In this document: positions 1-8,632 of the stretch, piece by piece | How positions within the stretch are numbered: the first letter of the stretch is position 1 | How the letters are laid out: every line of letters begins with the position of its first letter | Assembly: GCA_030448265.1 (NCBI GenBank) | Contig: JAUJNG010000012.1 | Span: 124,001 to 188,000, forward strand | Length of the DNA stretch: 64,000 nt | Source of the DNA: Abditibacterium sp. | GTDB lineage: Bacteria; Armatimonadota; Abditibacteriia; Abditibacteriales; Abditibacteriaceae | Reading direction: 5' to 3' | Made by a program: the position numbers and the translations under genes | Notes under the pieces: model-generated | What the model was told of the DNA's origin: nothing | The model's input: the letters and a program-made list of their open reading frames with translations, nothing else | Databases searched by the model: none

Positions 1-2
1 GC

Positions 3-1211
3 GAGGGCATGACCTTTCGCAATGCTTTTGTCACTACGCCGGTGTGTTCGCCCTCGCGCGCCAGTTTTTTGACCGGACAGTTCGCCCACACTCACGGCGT
101 GGTCAAAAACACGCGCTACGAAGAACTCTCGCATCGCCTCATCACCTGGCCGCGACTTTTGAACCAGGTCGGATATGAAACCGGCTACGTCGGCAAGTGG
201 CACATGGGGCAGGACGATAAGCCGCGTCCTGGCTTCGACCACTGGGTTTCCTTCAAGGGACAGGGCGAGTATTTCAACCCGCCGCTCAACATCAACGGCC
301 AGCAGGTTGAAACCAAGGGCTACGCGACCGACATCATTTCCGACCACGCCGTCGAGTTCGTGAAGCGGCCTCACGCCAAACCGTTCGCGCTTTATGTCGG
401 GCACAAGGCGCCGCACGGGCCGTTCGTGACGGCGGAGCGGCACCGCACGCTGTTCGAGGGCCAGAGAATCACCCGCGCCGCCAGCGCGCGCGCGACCGTC
501 GATCTGCAAAATAAACCGGCTCTGGGGCGCTACACCGACGGGCCGATGAAGGACGAATTCATCCTCAAACAACTGCGGATGATGACGGCGCTCGATGAGG
601 GCGTCGGACGCTTGTTTGGCGCTCTGGAAGCGAGCGGCCAACTGGACAACACGGTTTTCGTCTTTTCCAGCGATCACGGCTACTTCTGGGGCGAACACGG
701 CCTCACCGAAAAGCGCTTCGCCTACGACGAGGCGCTGCGCGTGCCGCTTCTGGTGCGCTTTCCCAGGGGCGTCAAAGCCGGTTCGTTCAGCGACCAGATG
801 GTGCAGAGCATTGATTTAGCGCCCACGTTTCTCGAACTGGGCGGCGCTCCGATTCCGGCCCACATTCAGGGCCGTTCCCTGGTGCCTCTGCTGCGCGGCC
901 AGGCGCCGCGCGACTGGAAAACCTCCATTTTGGCCGAGTTTCAACCCACCGAAAAGGAGCCGCTTCCCGCCTGGCAAGCCGCGCGCACCTCCGATTGGAA
1001 ATACATCCGCTACGCCGGTGAACCGAAATTCGACGAACTTTACGACCTCAAGAATGACCCGCTCGAAACCAAAAACCGCGCCCACGACGCCACCAAAGCC
1101 GCCGATTTGAAACGAATGCAGGTCGAATTGCAACGGCTGCTGGCGCAAACCAGCCGTCAGGCGCCCGCCGTTACGCCGCTCGCGGCGGTGACAGCCGCGC
1201 GTCAGCCGTAG
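3..1211 (+). CDS. Sulfatase, 5' partial
   Basis: This is a formylglycine-dependent sulfatase (alkaline phosphatase superfamily), predicted to hydrolyse sulfate esters on polysaccharides. The reading frame is open to the left edge, so the true start and the first metal-binding aspartates lie outside the window. The signature CSPSR with the modifiable cysteine (codon at 45-47) is followed by SFLTGQ. GKWHMG, HKAPHGPF and the metal-binding SSDHGYFWGEHG follow in the normal order. The C-terminal tail is rich in alanine and proline. It opens a plus-strand block of secreted polysaccharide-active proteins, and a second sulfatase lies at 8633-9976. The substrate cannot be read from sequence. Confidence 0.93.
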   Translation, partial: EGMTFRNAFVTTPVCSPSRASFLTGQFAHTHGVVKNTRYEELSHRLITWPRLLNQVGYETGYVGKWHMGQDDKPRPGFDHWVSFKGQGEYFNPPLNINGQQVETKGYATDIISDHAVEFVKRPHAKPFALYVGHKAPHGPFVTAERHRTLFEGQRITRAASARATVDLQNKPALGRYTDGPMKDEFILKQLRMMTALDEGVGRLFGALEASGQLDNTVFVFSSDHGYFWGEHGLTEKRFAYDEALRVPLLVRFPRGVKAGSFSDQMVQSIDLAPTFLELGGAPIPAHIQGRSLVPLLRGQAPRDWKTSILAEFQPTEKEPLPAWQAARTSDWKYIRYAGEPKFDELYDLKNDPLETKNRAHDATKAADLKRMQVELQRLLAQTSRQAPAVTPLAAVTAARQP

Positions 1212-1226
1212 GTTTGAGAAACACAC

Positions 1227-1369
1227 AGACCTCTTGCAAAAGTCCAGAGATTTGGATGTTCGTAGGTTCGTAGTAGCGCCGCGAGGCGCGTTTGGACGAA
1301 CTCTTACGCTTTCCACACGCGCCTCGCGGCGCTACTACAAACCGCTTTCGCTACTTTTGCAAGAGGTCT
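1227..1369. repeat. Nested intergenic inverted repeat
   Basis: The outer arms agacctcttgcaaaagt (1227-1243) and its exact complement (1353-1369) enclose a second perfect 21-bp pair (1270-1290 and 1318-1338) with the core tagcgccgcgaggcgcg. The whole gap could fold into one long stem with an internal loop. The outer arm recurs at 3394-3410 (single arm) and 35189-35376 (pair). Confidence 0.9.
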
Positions 1370-1381
1370 ACTCCAGGAAAA

Positions 1382-3226
1382 ATGATGCAAAAATTCTCCC
1401 CTCGCGGCCTGCCACTGCGCGCCGCACTCCTTTTCGCACCGCTCGCGGCGACTCTATTGACCACCGCGATTCCCACTCTGGCCCAGGGCCAGGTTCAGGC
1501 GGATCCCGACGCGCCCAACGCGCCGATTCCCGACCGCGAAACCTTCGGCCAGAAGCCCAGAGAAACGCGACAGGCGCCCGATTTGGCCGCCATCGGTGTG
1601 GCGCGCACCAATTATCCGATCCCGCCAGGCGCCCTGTTCGCGTCGCCCCAGGGCAACAATCGGGCGTCGGGACGCGACCGCAACGCGCCCACCACGCTTT
1701 CTCAGGCCGTCGCGACGGTGCCGGCAGGCGGCACCGTCGTGCTGCTCGGCGGCACTTATCGCGGCCTGGCGAGGCTTAAAATTCCGCGCCGCATGACGCT
1801 TCAGGCCGCGCCAGGCGAAACGCCCTGGATCAAGGGCAGCGTTGTGGTGTCGGGTTTCGTCCCCGACGGCGGGCGCTGGTCGGTGGCGTGGAACCGCAAG
1901 CTGACGCACGCGAACCAATTGGATCTGGACAAAAACAACCCCATCGCCGGCGACACCGACATGGTGTTTGTCGCGGGCCGCTCGCTCAAACAGGTCGCGG
2001 CGCTGGATGGGGTGAAAGCGGGCACGTTTTTCGTGGACACGAGCGCCAAAAAGCTGGTTCTGGGCGAGGATCCGAGCGGCCAGGTCGTCGAGGCCACGAC
2101 CGACGAAACCGGCTTGGAAATCAAGGGCCAGGAGAGTTGGGGCACGACGGTTCGCGGTCTGGGCTTCGCGCACTTCGCCGAGCGCGGCATGGAAGCCTAC
2201 ACTCAGCGCTTGCTGCTGGAAAACAACACCTTCGCCTGGAACGCGGTGCGCGGCCTGGTTTTGCACAACGTCGATAACGTGGTGCGCGGCAATACTTTCG
2301 CCTGCAACGGCTTGAGCGGAATGTCGGCGGTTTACACCGACCGGCTCCTCTTCGAGAACAATCGCGTTTTGTTCAACAACATCGAAGGTTTTCGCGGCAC
2401 ATGGTCGGCGGCGGGCACCAAAATGGTCGTCGCCAGAGACATGACGCTTCGCAACAACCTCTACGAAAGCAATCAGGCCACCGCGATGTGGTTCGACATT
2501 TCGGTGCTTCGCACCAACGTGGTGGGCAACACGCTGCGCCACAACAAGGGTTTGGGCATCTTTTACGAATTGTGCCATAGCGGGATCGTCGCCTTCAACG
2601 TGTTGCACGACAACGGCGTCGGCCTGATGATCGCCGATTCTTCCTCGGTTCGCGCCTGGAACAACACCTTTCTCGACAACGCCAAAGCCATTGTGGTCAA
2701 GGACTCGCCACGCATTCTCGAAATCAAAGACGAAGGCTTCTACTCGACCAAGCAGAAGACCGAAGACATGGCGGCGGGCACGACCTGGATCTCAACGGGC
2801 AACGAGTTTCGCAACAATCTCTTCGCAGGCGCGCGCAACGAGCAGACCGTGCTTTTCGAAGCCGGCCCTGCGTCCAAGGGCAAAAGTTCCGGCGACATGA
2901 TCGCCGCGCTCGACCACAACGTCTACGCCCGCACCGCGCCGAACACGCCGCGCCTTTTGGTGCGCTGGCACGGGAGCGGGAAACCCGTCGATTTCGATTC
3001 CCTGGCCTCTTTTCGCGCCGCCAACGCCGCCTACGAAGCCAACGCCACCCTGCTGGACGCTTCGCCCCTGGCGGCTCCCGATGGCTACCATCTCGCGTCC
3101 GACAGCCCGCTTCTGAGGGCGGGCGCGGCCCTGCCCGCCGATGTCACAGCCCTCGCCGTTGCGGCGGGCATCGCGCTTCCCTCCGAAGGCGCCCGCATCG
3201 GCGCGCACGGCGCGCGGGGAAAATGA
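1382..3226 (+). CDS. Secreted right-handed beta-helix protein (A)
   Basis: This is a predicted secreted protein of 614 aa with a right-handed parallel beta-helix, the fold of pectate lyases and other polysaccharide-active enzymes. The ATG at 1382 is chosen because AGGAAA lies just upstream and a signal peptide follows (basic start, then LRAALLFAPLAATLL); an upstream in-frame start would fall inside the palindromic repeat. The region GALFASPQG to GGTVVLLGGTYRG matches the entry strand of such helices. Many Asn-rich turns (GNTF, ENNR, NNTF) mark successive coils. It is a clear paralog of the protein at 6446-8353. No lyase catalytic residues can be assigned, so binding or isomerase roles are possible. 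Confidence 0.85.
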   Translation: MMQKFSPRGLPLRAALLFAPLAATLLTTAIPTLAQGQVQADPDAPNAPIPDRETFGQKPRETRQAPDLAAIGVARTNYPIPPGALFASPQGNNRASGRDRNAPTTLSQAVATVPAGGTVVLLGGTYRGLARLKIPRRMTLQAAPGETPWIKGSVVVSGFVPDGGRWSVAWNRKLTHANQLDLDKNNPIAGDTDMVFVAGRSLKQVAALDGVKAGTFFVDTSAKKLVLGEDPSGQVVEATTDETGLEIKGQESWGTTVRGLGFAHFAERGMEAYTQRLLLENNTFAWNAVRGLVLHNVDNVVRGNTFACNGLSGMSAVYTDRLLFENNRVLFNNIEGFRGTWSAAGTKMVVARDMTLRNNLYESNQATAMWFDISVLRTNVVGNTLRHNKGLGIFYELCHSGIVAFNVLHDNGVGLMIADSSSVRAWNNTFLDNAKAIVVKDSPRILEIKDEGFYSTKQKTEDMAAGTTWISTGNEFRNNLFAGARNEQTVLFEAGPASKGKSSGDMIAALDHNVYARTAPNTPRLLVRWHGSGKPVDFDSLASFRAANAAYEANATLLDASPLAAPDGYHLASDSPLLRAGAALPADVTALAVAAGIALPSEGARIGAHGARGK

Positions 3227-3277
3227 TTCTCGCTTCGCGCCAGACTCGGCCCTGGCCGTTGGAACTGACCGAAATTG

Positions 3278-3388
3278 GCAGCGACTGAAGTCACCGCAAC
3301 AACGACGCGAAGTCCGCCTGCGCGGACTGGATGCCCCAACCTGCGAAGGCAGGTTTCGCGTCGTTGTTGCGGTGACTTCAGTCGCTGC
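3278..3388. repeat. Branched (cruciform-type) inverted repeat
   Basis: A perfect 34-bp stem (3278-3311 with 3355-3388, containing gcgactgaagtcaccgc) encloses two small hairpins, agtccgcctgcgcggact (3311-3328) and aacctgcgaaggcaggtt (3338-3355). A related element with the two inner hairpins in swapped order lies at 4658-4758, on the other side of the glycosidase gene. Confidence 0.9.
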
Positions 3389-3393
3389 AGACC

Positions 3394-3410
3394 ACTTTTG
3401 CAAGAGGTCT
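3394..3410 (+). repeat. Solo repeat arm supplying a possible ribosome binding site
   Basis: acttttgcaagaggtct is identical to the right outer arm at 1353-1369, but no partner arm is present nearby. Its AAGAGGT resembles a Shine-Dalgarno sequence and ends about 10 nt before the ATG at 3419. No other ribosome binding site is visible there. Confidence 0.6.
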
Positions 3411-3418
3411 ACTGAATC

Positions 3419-4666
3419 ATGCCAAGAGATCGTTACGGCGGCTGCCTCGACATTCGCGCCCGCGCGAGCGGATTTTTTCGCGTCGAGCAAATTGAAGGGC
3501 GCTGGTGGCTCGTCACGCCCGATGGCCACGGGTTTTTGTCGGTGGGATTCAACCATCTCGAACTGGAATTTCTGCAAATGCCCTGTAACCGCGAGCATTG
3601 GGCGCCGCTTCTGGCCGATGCGGGGTTTTACACGCGCATGGCGGTGGACGATGCGCGCGCCTGGAACATGACGGCGCTGGGCTACGGCTCCGGCTATCGA
3701 AACCCGCCCTTTCCTCATGTGGCGCAAGTGAAGTTGGCGGGCCTTTCGACCTGGATGGAGGCGGGCGAATTTCCCGATCCCTTCGAGGCAAAATTTGCGG
3801 AGAAGGCGCGCGAAACGGCGCACCAGGTTTGTGAGCCACGCCGCGACGATCCGTTTCTCATCGGCTATTTCCTCAACGACTGTCTCGAATGGCCGCGTCT
3901 GGGCGTGGCGAGCAAGCGGCGCGGCCTCAATTGGATCGATGCGCTCAAAAGCCGCGATGGCAGCAGCGCGGGCAAACGCGCCTACGTCGAGTTGATGCGC
4001 GAGCGACATGGCGAGATCGGGCGCTTCAACGCGGTTTATGGGACTTCCTTTGCGACCTACGAAGCGTTAGAAAGCGATGTCGAGTTCGTCCACCACCTCC
4101 CCGCCGACGGCGCGGCGGCGCGCGGCGATGACGAAGCGTTTCTGGAAGTGTTGGCGCGCCGTTTTTACGGCGTGGCGTGCGCGGCGATTTGGGAATTCGA
4201 CGACCGTCATTTGATTCTGGGCGAGGTTCTGGAAGGCAATCGCGGCATTCCCGACCCCGTTTTGCGCGCCGCGAGCGAGCATTTCGACGTGTTGTCGGTG
4301 CAGTTTTACGGGGCTTGGAAAGATCAGGCAGCGCAAGTCGAGCGGTGGCACGCGCAAAGCGGGCTGCCGGTGTTGCTGGCCGATAGCTGCTATGCGGTGG
4401 CAACTCCAACTCTGCCGCGCCCCTGTGGGCCGGTCTTGGAGTCCCACGCGCAGCGCGCGGACGCTTTCGAGCGCTATGCGCGCGCGGCTTTGAGTGCGCC
4501 GCACGTGGTGGGCTGGCACTGGTGCGGCTACATCGACGGTTCGCTCGAATTGGAGCCGTGCCGCCAGCACATGGGACTCAAAGACGCCTGGGGACGCCCA
4601 CATCAGCCGCTTTGTGAGCGTATCAGCGAGGTTTTCGCGCAGCTTTACGAGATTGGCAGCGACTAA
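3419..4666 (+). CDS. Agarase-like glycoside hydrolase family protein
   Basis: The 415-aa product resembles TIM-barrel glycosidases related to beta-agarases. The N-terminal RWWLVTPDGHGFLSVGFNH is the typical first-strand signature of such proteins. IWEFDDRHLILGE and HVVGWHWCGYIDG fit later barrel strands. No signal peptide is visible, so it may be cytoplasmic, unlike its neighbours. The ATG follows the solo repeat arm that may provide its ribosome binding site. The stop codon (4664-4666) lies inside the left arm of the next palindrome. The gene is therefore bracketed by two related cruciform elements. The exact family and substrate are not assignable by eye. Confidence 0.75.
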   Translation: MPRDRYGGCLDIRARASGFFRVEQIEGRWWLVTPDGHGFLSVGFNHLELEFLQMPCNREHWAPLLADAGFYTRMAVDDARAWNMTALGYGSGYRNPPFPHVAQVKLAGLSTWMEAGEFPDPFEAKFAEKARETAHQVCEPRRDDPFLIGYFLNDCLEWPRLGVASKRRGLNWIDALKSRDGSSAGKRAYVELMRERHGEIGRFNAVYGTSFATYEALESDVEFVHHLPADGAAARGDDEAFLEVLARRFYGVACAAIWEFDDRHLILGEVLEGNRGIPDPVLRAASEHFDVLSVQFYGAWKDQAAQVERWHAQSGLPVLLADSCYAVATPTLPRPCGPVLESHAQRADAFERYARAALSAPHVVGWHWCGYIDGSLELEPCRQHMGLKDAWGRPHQPLCERISEVFAQLYEIGSD

Positions 4667-4758
4667 AGTCGCCGCAAAGAGGGGCGAAACCTGCCTTCGC
4701 AGGTTGAATCAGTCCGCGAAGGCGGACTTCGCCCTCCTTTGCGGCGACTTTAGTCGCT
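4658..4758. repeat. Branched inverted repeat, same family as 3278-3388
   Basis: Arms of 31 bp (4658-4688 and 4728-4758, two mismatches) with the core agcgactaaagtcgccgcaa enclose hairpins acctgccttcgcaggt and agtccgcgaaggcggact. The inner hairpins are in the opposite order from the element at 3278-3388. The glycosidase stop codon is part of the left arm. Confidence 0.9.
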
Positions 4759-4771
4759 GATAAAAACATTT

Positions 4772-6373
4772 ATGAACCGACGCCATTTTTTGCAGGGCCT
4801 GACCGCGTGCGGCCTCGCCGCCACCACCGGCGCTTTAGCGCGCGCCGACGACAAACCGCGCGCCGCAACACCCTCCAAAACACTCGACGCTCTGAGCAGC
4901 AGCGAATGGCGCCGCATGGTGCGCTTCGCCGACACGCTTTTGGAGCGCGGGCGCGATAAGCTGGGCGCGCAAAACACGCTTTTGCTCGCCGCCGTCATCG
5001 ACACGCGCGACATGAGCGTGCCGCGCGGTTTCGCGCCCGATGCGAAAGTGAAATCGAACCGCGAAGTGATTACCTCGGTGCCGCCTCTGCCAGGTGTGCG
5101 CGAGGGCGACCGCGCCGTCGGCGGCAGCAACCTGCTCCACGACGCCGCGACAGTGCGCTTCCTTTCCACCTTGAGCCAGGTGAGCGGACAACCGCGCTAC
5201 CGCGACGCGGCGCTGGGCTACTGCCGCGAGTTTTTAGGGCGTGCCCAAAACTCGCAAACCGGACTGCTGGCCTGGGGTGAACACCTGTTTTACGACCTTT
5301 TCGCCGATAAGGTCTCGGTTCATCCCTACTACAGCAGTCGCAACCAGTGGCCCCACGAACTGCTGGGCACCACGCCGCCCTGGGAACTGCTCTGGCAGGC
5401 CGACGCTGCGCGCACGGCGCGCGCCATCGCGGGCCTGCGCCTTCATTTCTACGAACCCAAACCTGATGCGCTGTTCAATCGCCACGCGCATTGGGATCGA
5501 GTCGAATATCAAAAGAGCGGCACACAGGGCGAAAGCCAGCCCTGGATCAAGCACTCGGCGCTCTTCACTCATGCCTTCGCGTTTCTCTACGCCAAAAGCG
5601 GCGACGAAGAGTGGCTGCGCTGGGCGCGCGCGACGGGCGACATCTACTGGAACGCCCGCAACCCGCGCACCGGCCTCACGCCGAGTTGTCTCACTGACCC
5701 GCGCCCGCAGGCGCAAATGGTGAGCAGCGGCCAGGCGCAACTCGCCTACTGGCTCTACCGTGCCTTCCAGCTTTGCCCGCGCGAAACCGCGTGGCGCGAC
5801 CGCGCTGTGGCGCTTTTCCTTGCCTACGACCGCGCCGCCTACAGCGCGCGGCACGATGCGTATCTGGCTCGTTTTCCCACTGACGGCTCGCACGTCACAA
5901 GGCTGGCAGCCGATAAGAATGGTCTTAAAGAAGCGGATTTCGCCACCTCGTGGCTGGTGGGCTACGGCGACGCTTCCACGCTTCCGGTTCAGCAGGGCCG
6001 CATCGCGGCGCATCTGGCGCGCGCCGAACGGAACGCCGAATGCTTGCAGATCGCGCGTCGTATTCATCGCATCGCACGCAAAACCCCGCTTCACGCCGAA
6101 ACTTCGGTGGCCGCGCTCGCCGACGCGCTGCATCTGGGCCTCGATCTGCACGATTTAAGCGCCGAACCCGCGTATTTGCGCGACGCGCGCTTTTACGCCG
6201 ACGAAGCGACCGCTCGTTACTGGCGCGACACCGAGCGCGGCGGACTTCTGGCGCGCGCGGACAACGATCCGTATTACGAAGCCAAAGCCGGAAGCGGCGA
6301 TCTGGCGTCGGGGCTGCTGCGCCTTTCGCTTCAAAACGCCGTCAAAGCCAAACAACTGCGTTGGGAAATTTAA
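4772..6373 (+). CDS. Tat-exported alpha/alpha-toroid enzyme, candidate polysaccharide lyase
   Basis: The 533-aa product begins MNRRHFLQGL, a twin-arginine (Tat) signal, followed by a hydrophobic stretch ending near ALARA. The rest is mostly helical with recurrent Tyr/Trp/His-rich turns (WGEHLFYDLF, VHPYYSSRNQWPHELLG, YWNARNPRTG), as in alpha/alpha-barrel polysaccharide lyases and unsaturated-uronide hydrolases. Export through Tat suggests folding, possibly with a cofactor, in the cytoplasm. It sits between two beta-helix and two sulfatase genes, which supports a role in breaking an acidic or sulfated polymer. The family is not certain. The stop codon lies in the left arm of the hairpin at 6362-6422. 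Confidence 0.65.
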   Translation: MNRRHFLQGLTACGLAATTGALARADDKPRAATPSKTLDALSSSEWRRMVRFADTLLERGRDKLGAQNTLLLAAVIDTRDMSVPRGFAPDAKVKSNREVITSVPPLPGVREGDRAVGGSNLLHDAATVRFLSTLSQVSGQPRYRDAALGYCREFLGRAQNSQTGLLAWGEHLFYDLFADKVSVHPYYSSRNQWPHELLGTTPPWELLWQADAARTARAIAGLRLHFYEPKPDALFNRHAHWDRVEYQKSGTQGESQPWIKHSALFTHAFAFLYAKSGDEEWLRWARATGDIYWNARNPRTGLTPSCLTDPRPQAQMVSSGQAQLAYWLYRAFQLCPRETAWRDRAVALFLAYDRAAYSARHDAYLARFPTDGSHVTRLAADKNGLKEADFATSWLVGYGDASTLPVQQGRIAAHLARAERNAECLQIARRIHRIARKTPLHAETSVAALADALHLGLDLHDLSAEPAYLRDARFYADEATARYWRDTERGGLLARADNDPYYEAKAGSGDLASGLLRLSLQNAVKAKQLRWEI

Positions 6374-6422
6374 CTGATGCGGCGTGTTTTAACCTCCCAC
6401 GCCGCATCAGTTAAATTTCCCA
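6362..6422. repeat. Perfect 25-bp intergenic hairpin
   Basis: Arms 6362-6386 and 6398-6422 are exactly complementary with an 11-nt loop. The left arm begins tgggaaatttaactgatgc and contains the stop codon of the upstream gene. The right arm ends 23 nt before the preferred start of the next gene. Confidence 0.92.
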
Positions 6423-6445
6423 GTCCTCCAACACCAAAGGAAAAA

Positions 6446-8353
6446 TTGAAACGACCCACCCCCATTCTCACCGTTACCCCTTCTCGTCCCTCGCGCACGC
6501 AGCGCTGGCAAGCCGCAATCGGCCTTCTGGCGGCGCTCTGCGTGTCCGCGCTCAATGGCGCCTGCCAGCCGAACCCCAACGCGACGGGAGCGGGCCCCAA
6601 CGCGCCAAACCCGCGCGCTCAGGGCCCAGGAAACGATGCCGTCGCCGTCATCAACGAAGCGCAGGCCGGAGCCAAAGGCACCTTCCCCATCACGGCACCA
6701 CTCACCATGCCGCTCAAAGACACCGCCTATCCGGTTCCCGCCGGCGCGCTTTTCGTGTCGCCGCAGGGCAAAGCGAGCAGCTCCGGCACGTCTCCCAACG
6801 CGCCCACCACGCTGCAAAACGCGCTCAAAATCGCTCCGGTTGGCGGCACCATCGTGCTGCGCGGCGGCACTTATCGCGTCGGCGGAATCAACCTGCCGCG
6901 CCGCCTGACTCTGCAATCCTTCGCGGGCGAAAAGCCGTGGCTCAAGGGCAGCGTCGAAGTTGAGGGTTGGGTGCGTGACGGCGACGCCTGGCGTCACGAC
7001 AATTGGCAGATCGAGTTCCCGTCGCGCGGCTATGTGGCCACCGTCCTGGATAAGGTCACCGACCCGCAATATCCCATGGCGCCCTATGGTGATATGGCGT
7101 TCGTGGATGGCAAAGCGCTGTTCCAGGTCGGCTCGCGCGCCCAAGTCGGGCCAGGGCGGTTTTACGTCGATTACCGAACTCAAAAACTCTATCTGGGCGA
7201 CGATCCCACCGGCAAAATGGTCGAAGCGGCCTCCAAAGATCAGGGACTGTTCATCGGCGGCGACGGTGACTTGGCGCGCACTGCGGCGGGCAGCATGGTG
7301 CGCGGTCTGGGCCTCGCGCACTATCAACTGGGGGTCAACGTGTCGGCTCCCCAGGTCGTTATCGAGGATTGCACTTTCCTGTGGAACGCCAACAACGGCC
7401 TCAATTTGCGCGGCGCCAGCACCGATTGCATCGTGCGCGGCAACACCTTCACCGGCAACGGCAGCACCGGAATATCGGCCAACGGAGCGCACCGCCTGCT
7501 GGTGGAGGGTAATCTGATCTCCTACAACAACGTCGAGGGCTTCAAGCGCACCTGGAGCGCCGCCGGCGTGAAAGTGGTGTTGCTGGACGGCTTCGTGGCC
7601 CGCGACAACATCGCCGAACACAATTTCGCGACGGGCATCTGGCTCGATGTCGATGTCAACCACGCGGTGGTGACGCGCAACATCTCGCGCTACAACGGCG
7701 CCATCGGCATCTTTTTCGAGATTTCCAAGCACGCCGTCATCGCCTTCAACCTCGTCCACGACAACGGCGCGGGCATCCAGATTTCCGGTTCGCACGATGC
7801 CCACGTCTATAACAACACCCTGGTCAACAACAATCGCAACTTCGTGATGCAGCAGGGCAACCGCAAGAACTCCGAGAAAAGCGGAGAAGTGGCCAACACC
7901 CCCACCGGCGAGTTTTTCACCGCGCGGGGCAACGTGTTCAAAAACAACATCGTGTGGAACAGCAAGGCCAAAGCCGAAGAAGCGATGTTCGACTTCAGGA
8001 TGTGGGGCCAAACTCCCGAAAGCTCCCGCTCCGCTTTGATGGTCGCGGCCAGCGCTCACAACGCCTACCATCGCGTGACGCCGACGCAGCCGCCCGCCAT
8101 CATTCGCTGGGCCGCCAACGGCAAGGATTTCACTGCTTATCAAAGCGCGCAGGAGTTTTCTCAGGCGACGGGTTACGAAACCGGCTCGCTGTCAACGACG
8201 GGCGCCGATCCGTATTTCGTGGACGCCGAAAAGGGCGATTTTCGCCTCAAACCAGGCAGTCCGGCGCGGGGCATTGAAGAAGAGTTGCCCGCCGAGGTCG
8301 CGAAGGCCCTTGGTGTCGAAGGGAGCCGAGGCAGGAACCTGGGCGCGCTGTAA
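6446..8353 (+). CDS. Secreted right-handed beta-helix protein (B)
   Basis: This 635-aa paralog of the 1382-3226 product shares GALFVSPQG, NAPTTLQNAL, GGTIVLRGGTYR, SAAGVKVV and the Asn-rich coil turns. I prefer the TTG at 6446 as start: AAAGG lies 5 nt upstream and the protein then opens with a basic segment and the hydrophobic IGLLAALCVSALNGACQ. The in-frame ATG at 6377 lies inside the hairpin arm and would add a non-signal-like N-terminus. The LNGAC sequence is only a weak lipoprotein box. Secretion and a polysaccharide-related role are inferred from the fold and the neighbours. Confidence 0.82.
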   Translation: MKRPTPILTVTPSRPSRTQRWQAAIGLLAALCVSALNGACQPNPNATGAGPNAPNPRAQGPGNDAVAVINEAQAGAKGTFPITAPLTMPLKDTAYPVPAGALFVSPQGKASSSGTSPNAPTTLQNALKIAPVGGTIVLRGGTYRVGGINLPRRLTLQSFAGEKPWLKGSVEVEGWVRDGDAWRHDNWQIEFPSRGYVATVLDKVTDPQYPMAPYGDMAFVDGKALFQVGSRAQVGPGRFYVDYRTQKLYLGDDPTGKMVEAASKDQGLFIGGDGDLARTAAGSMVRGLGLAHYQLGVNVSAPQVVIEDCTFLWNANNGLNLRGASTDCIVRGNTFTGNGSTGISANGAHRLLVEGNLISYNNVEGFKRTWSAAGVKVVLLDGFVARDNIAEHNFATGIWLDVDVNHAVVTRNISRYNGAIGIFFEISKHAVIAFNLVHDNGAGIQISGSHDAHVYNNTLVNNNRNFVMQQGNRKNSEKSGEVANTPTGEFFTARGNVFKNNIVWNSKAKAEEAMFDFRMWGQTPESSRSALMVAASAHNAYHRVTPTQPPAIIRWAANGKDFTAYQSAQEFSQATGYETGSLSTTGADPYFVDAEKGDFRLKPGSPARGIEEELPAEVAKALGVEGSRGRNLGAL

Positions 8354-8354
8354 A

Positions 8355-8592
8355 AATGTGTGACTTGTTTGGGGTTATGTGAGAGTCTATGCTCATGGCT
8401 TGTGGCCCAAGATGTGATGTTCCAGGAGGCTGAAGCCTCGGCAACCAAACCAAGGCCACCTGCGTGGCCTATCGATTCAAATAAAGTCAGGAGGTATAGC
8501 CTGCGAAGGCAGGCTTGGTTTGGTTGCCGAGGCTTCAGCCTCCTGGCAGACGCTGTCTGGCTGTTCAGCCCCTGCAAAACAAGTCACACATT
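8355..8592. repeat. Nested palindromic element A (TGTGTGACTT family)
   Basis: Perfect 16-bp outer arms aatgtgtgacttgttt (8355-8370 and 8577-8592) enclose perfect 33-bp arms (8422-8454 and 8514-8546, beginning ccaggaggctgaagcctcgg). Inside these are two hairpins, ggccacctgcgtggcc and agcctgcgaaggcaggct. The related elements at 26965-27298 and 42433-42708 keep the outer arms but differ in content. Confidence 0.9.
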
Positions 8593-8632
8593 GCGTGGCA
8601 GGCCATGTCCCTACGAAAGCAGGAGAACTCTC

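Noticed and set aside
6407-8143. 578-aa open frame opposite the beta-helix gene
   Set aside because: It is a shadow frame caused by GC-rich codon usage. Its sequence is His/Arg/Val-rich without a fold, while the plus strand encodes a clear paralog of another protein.
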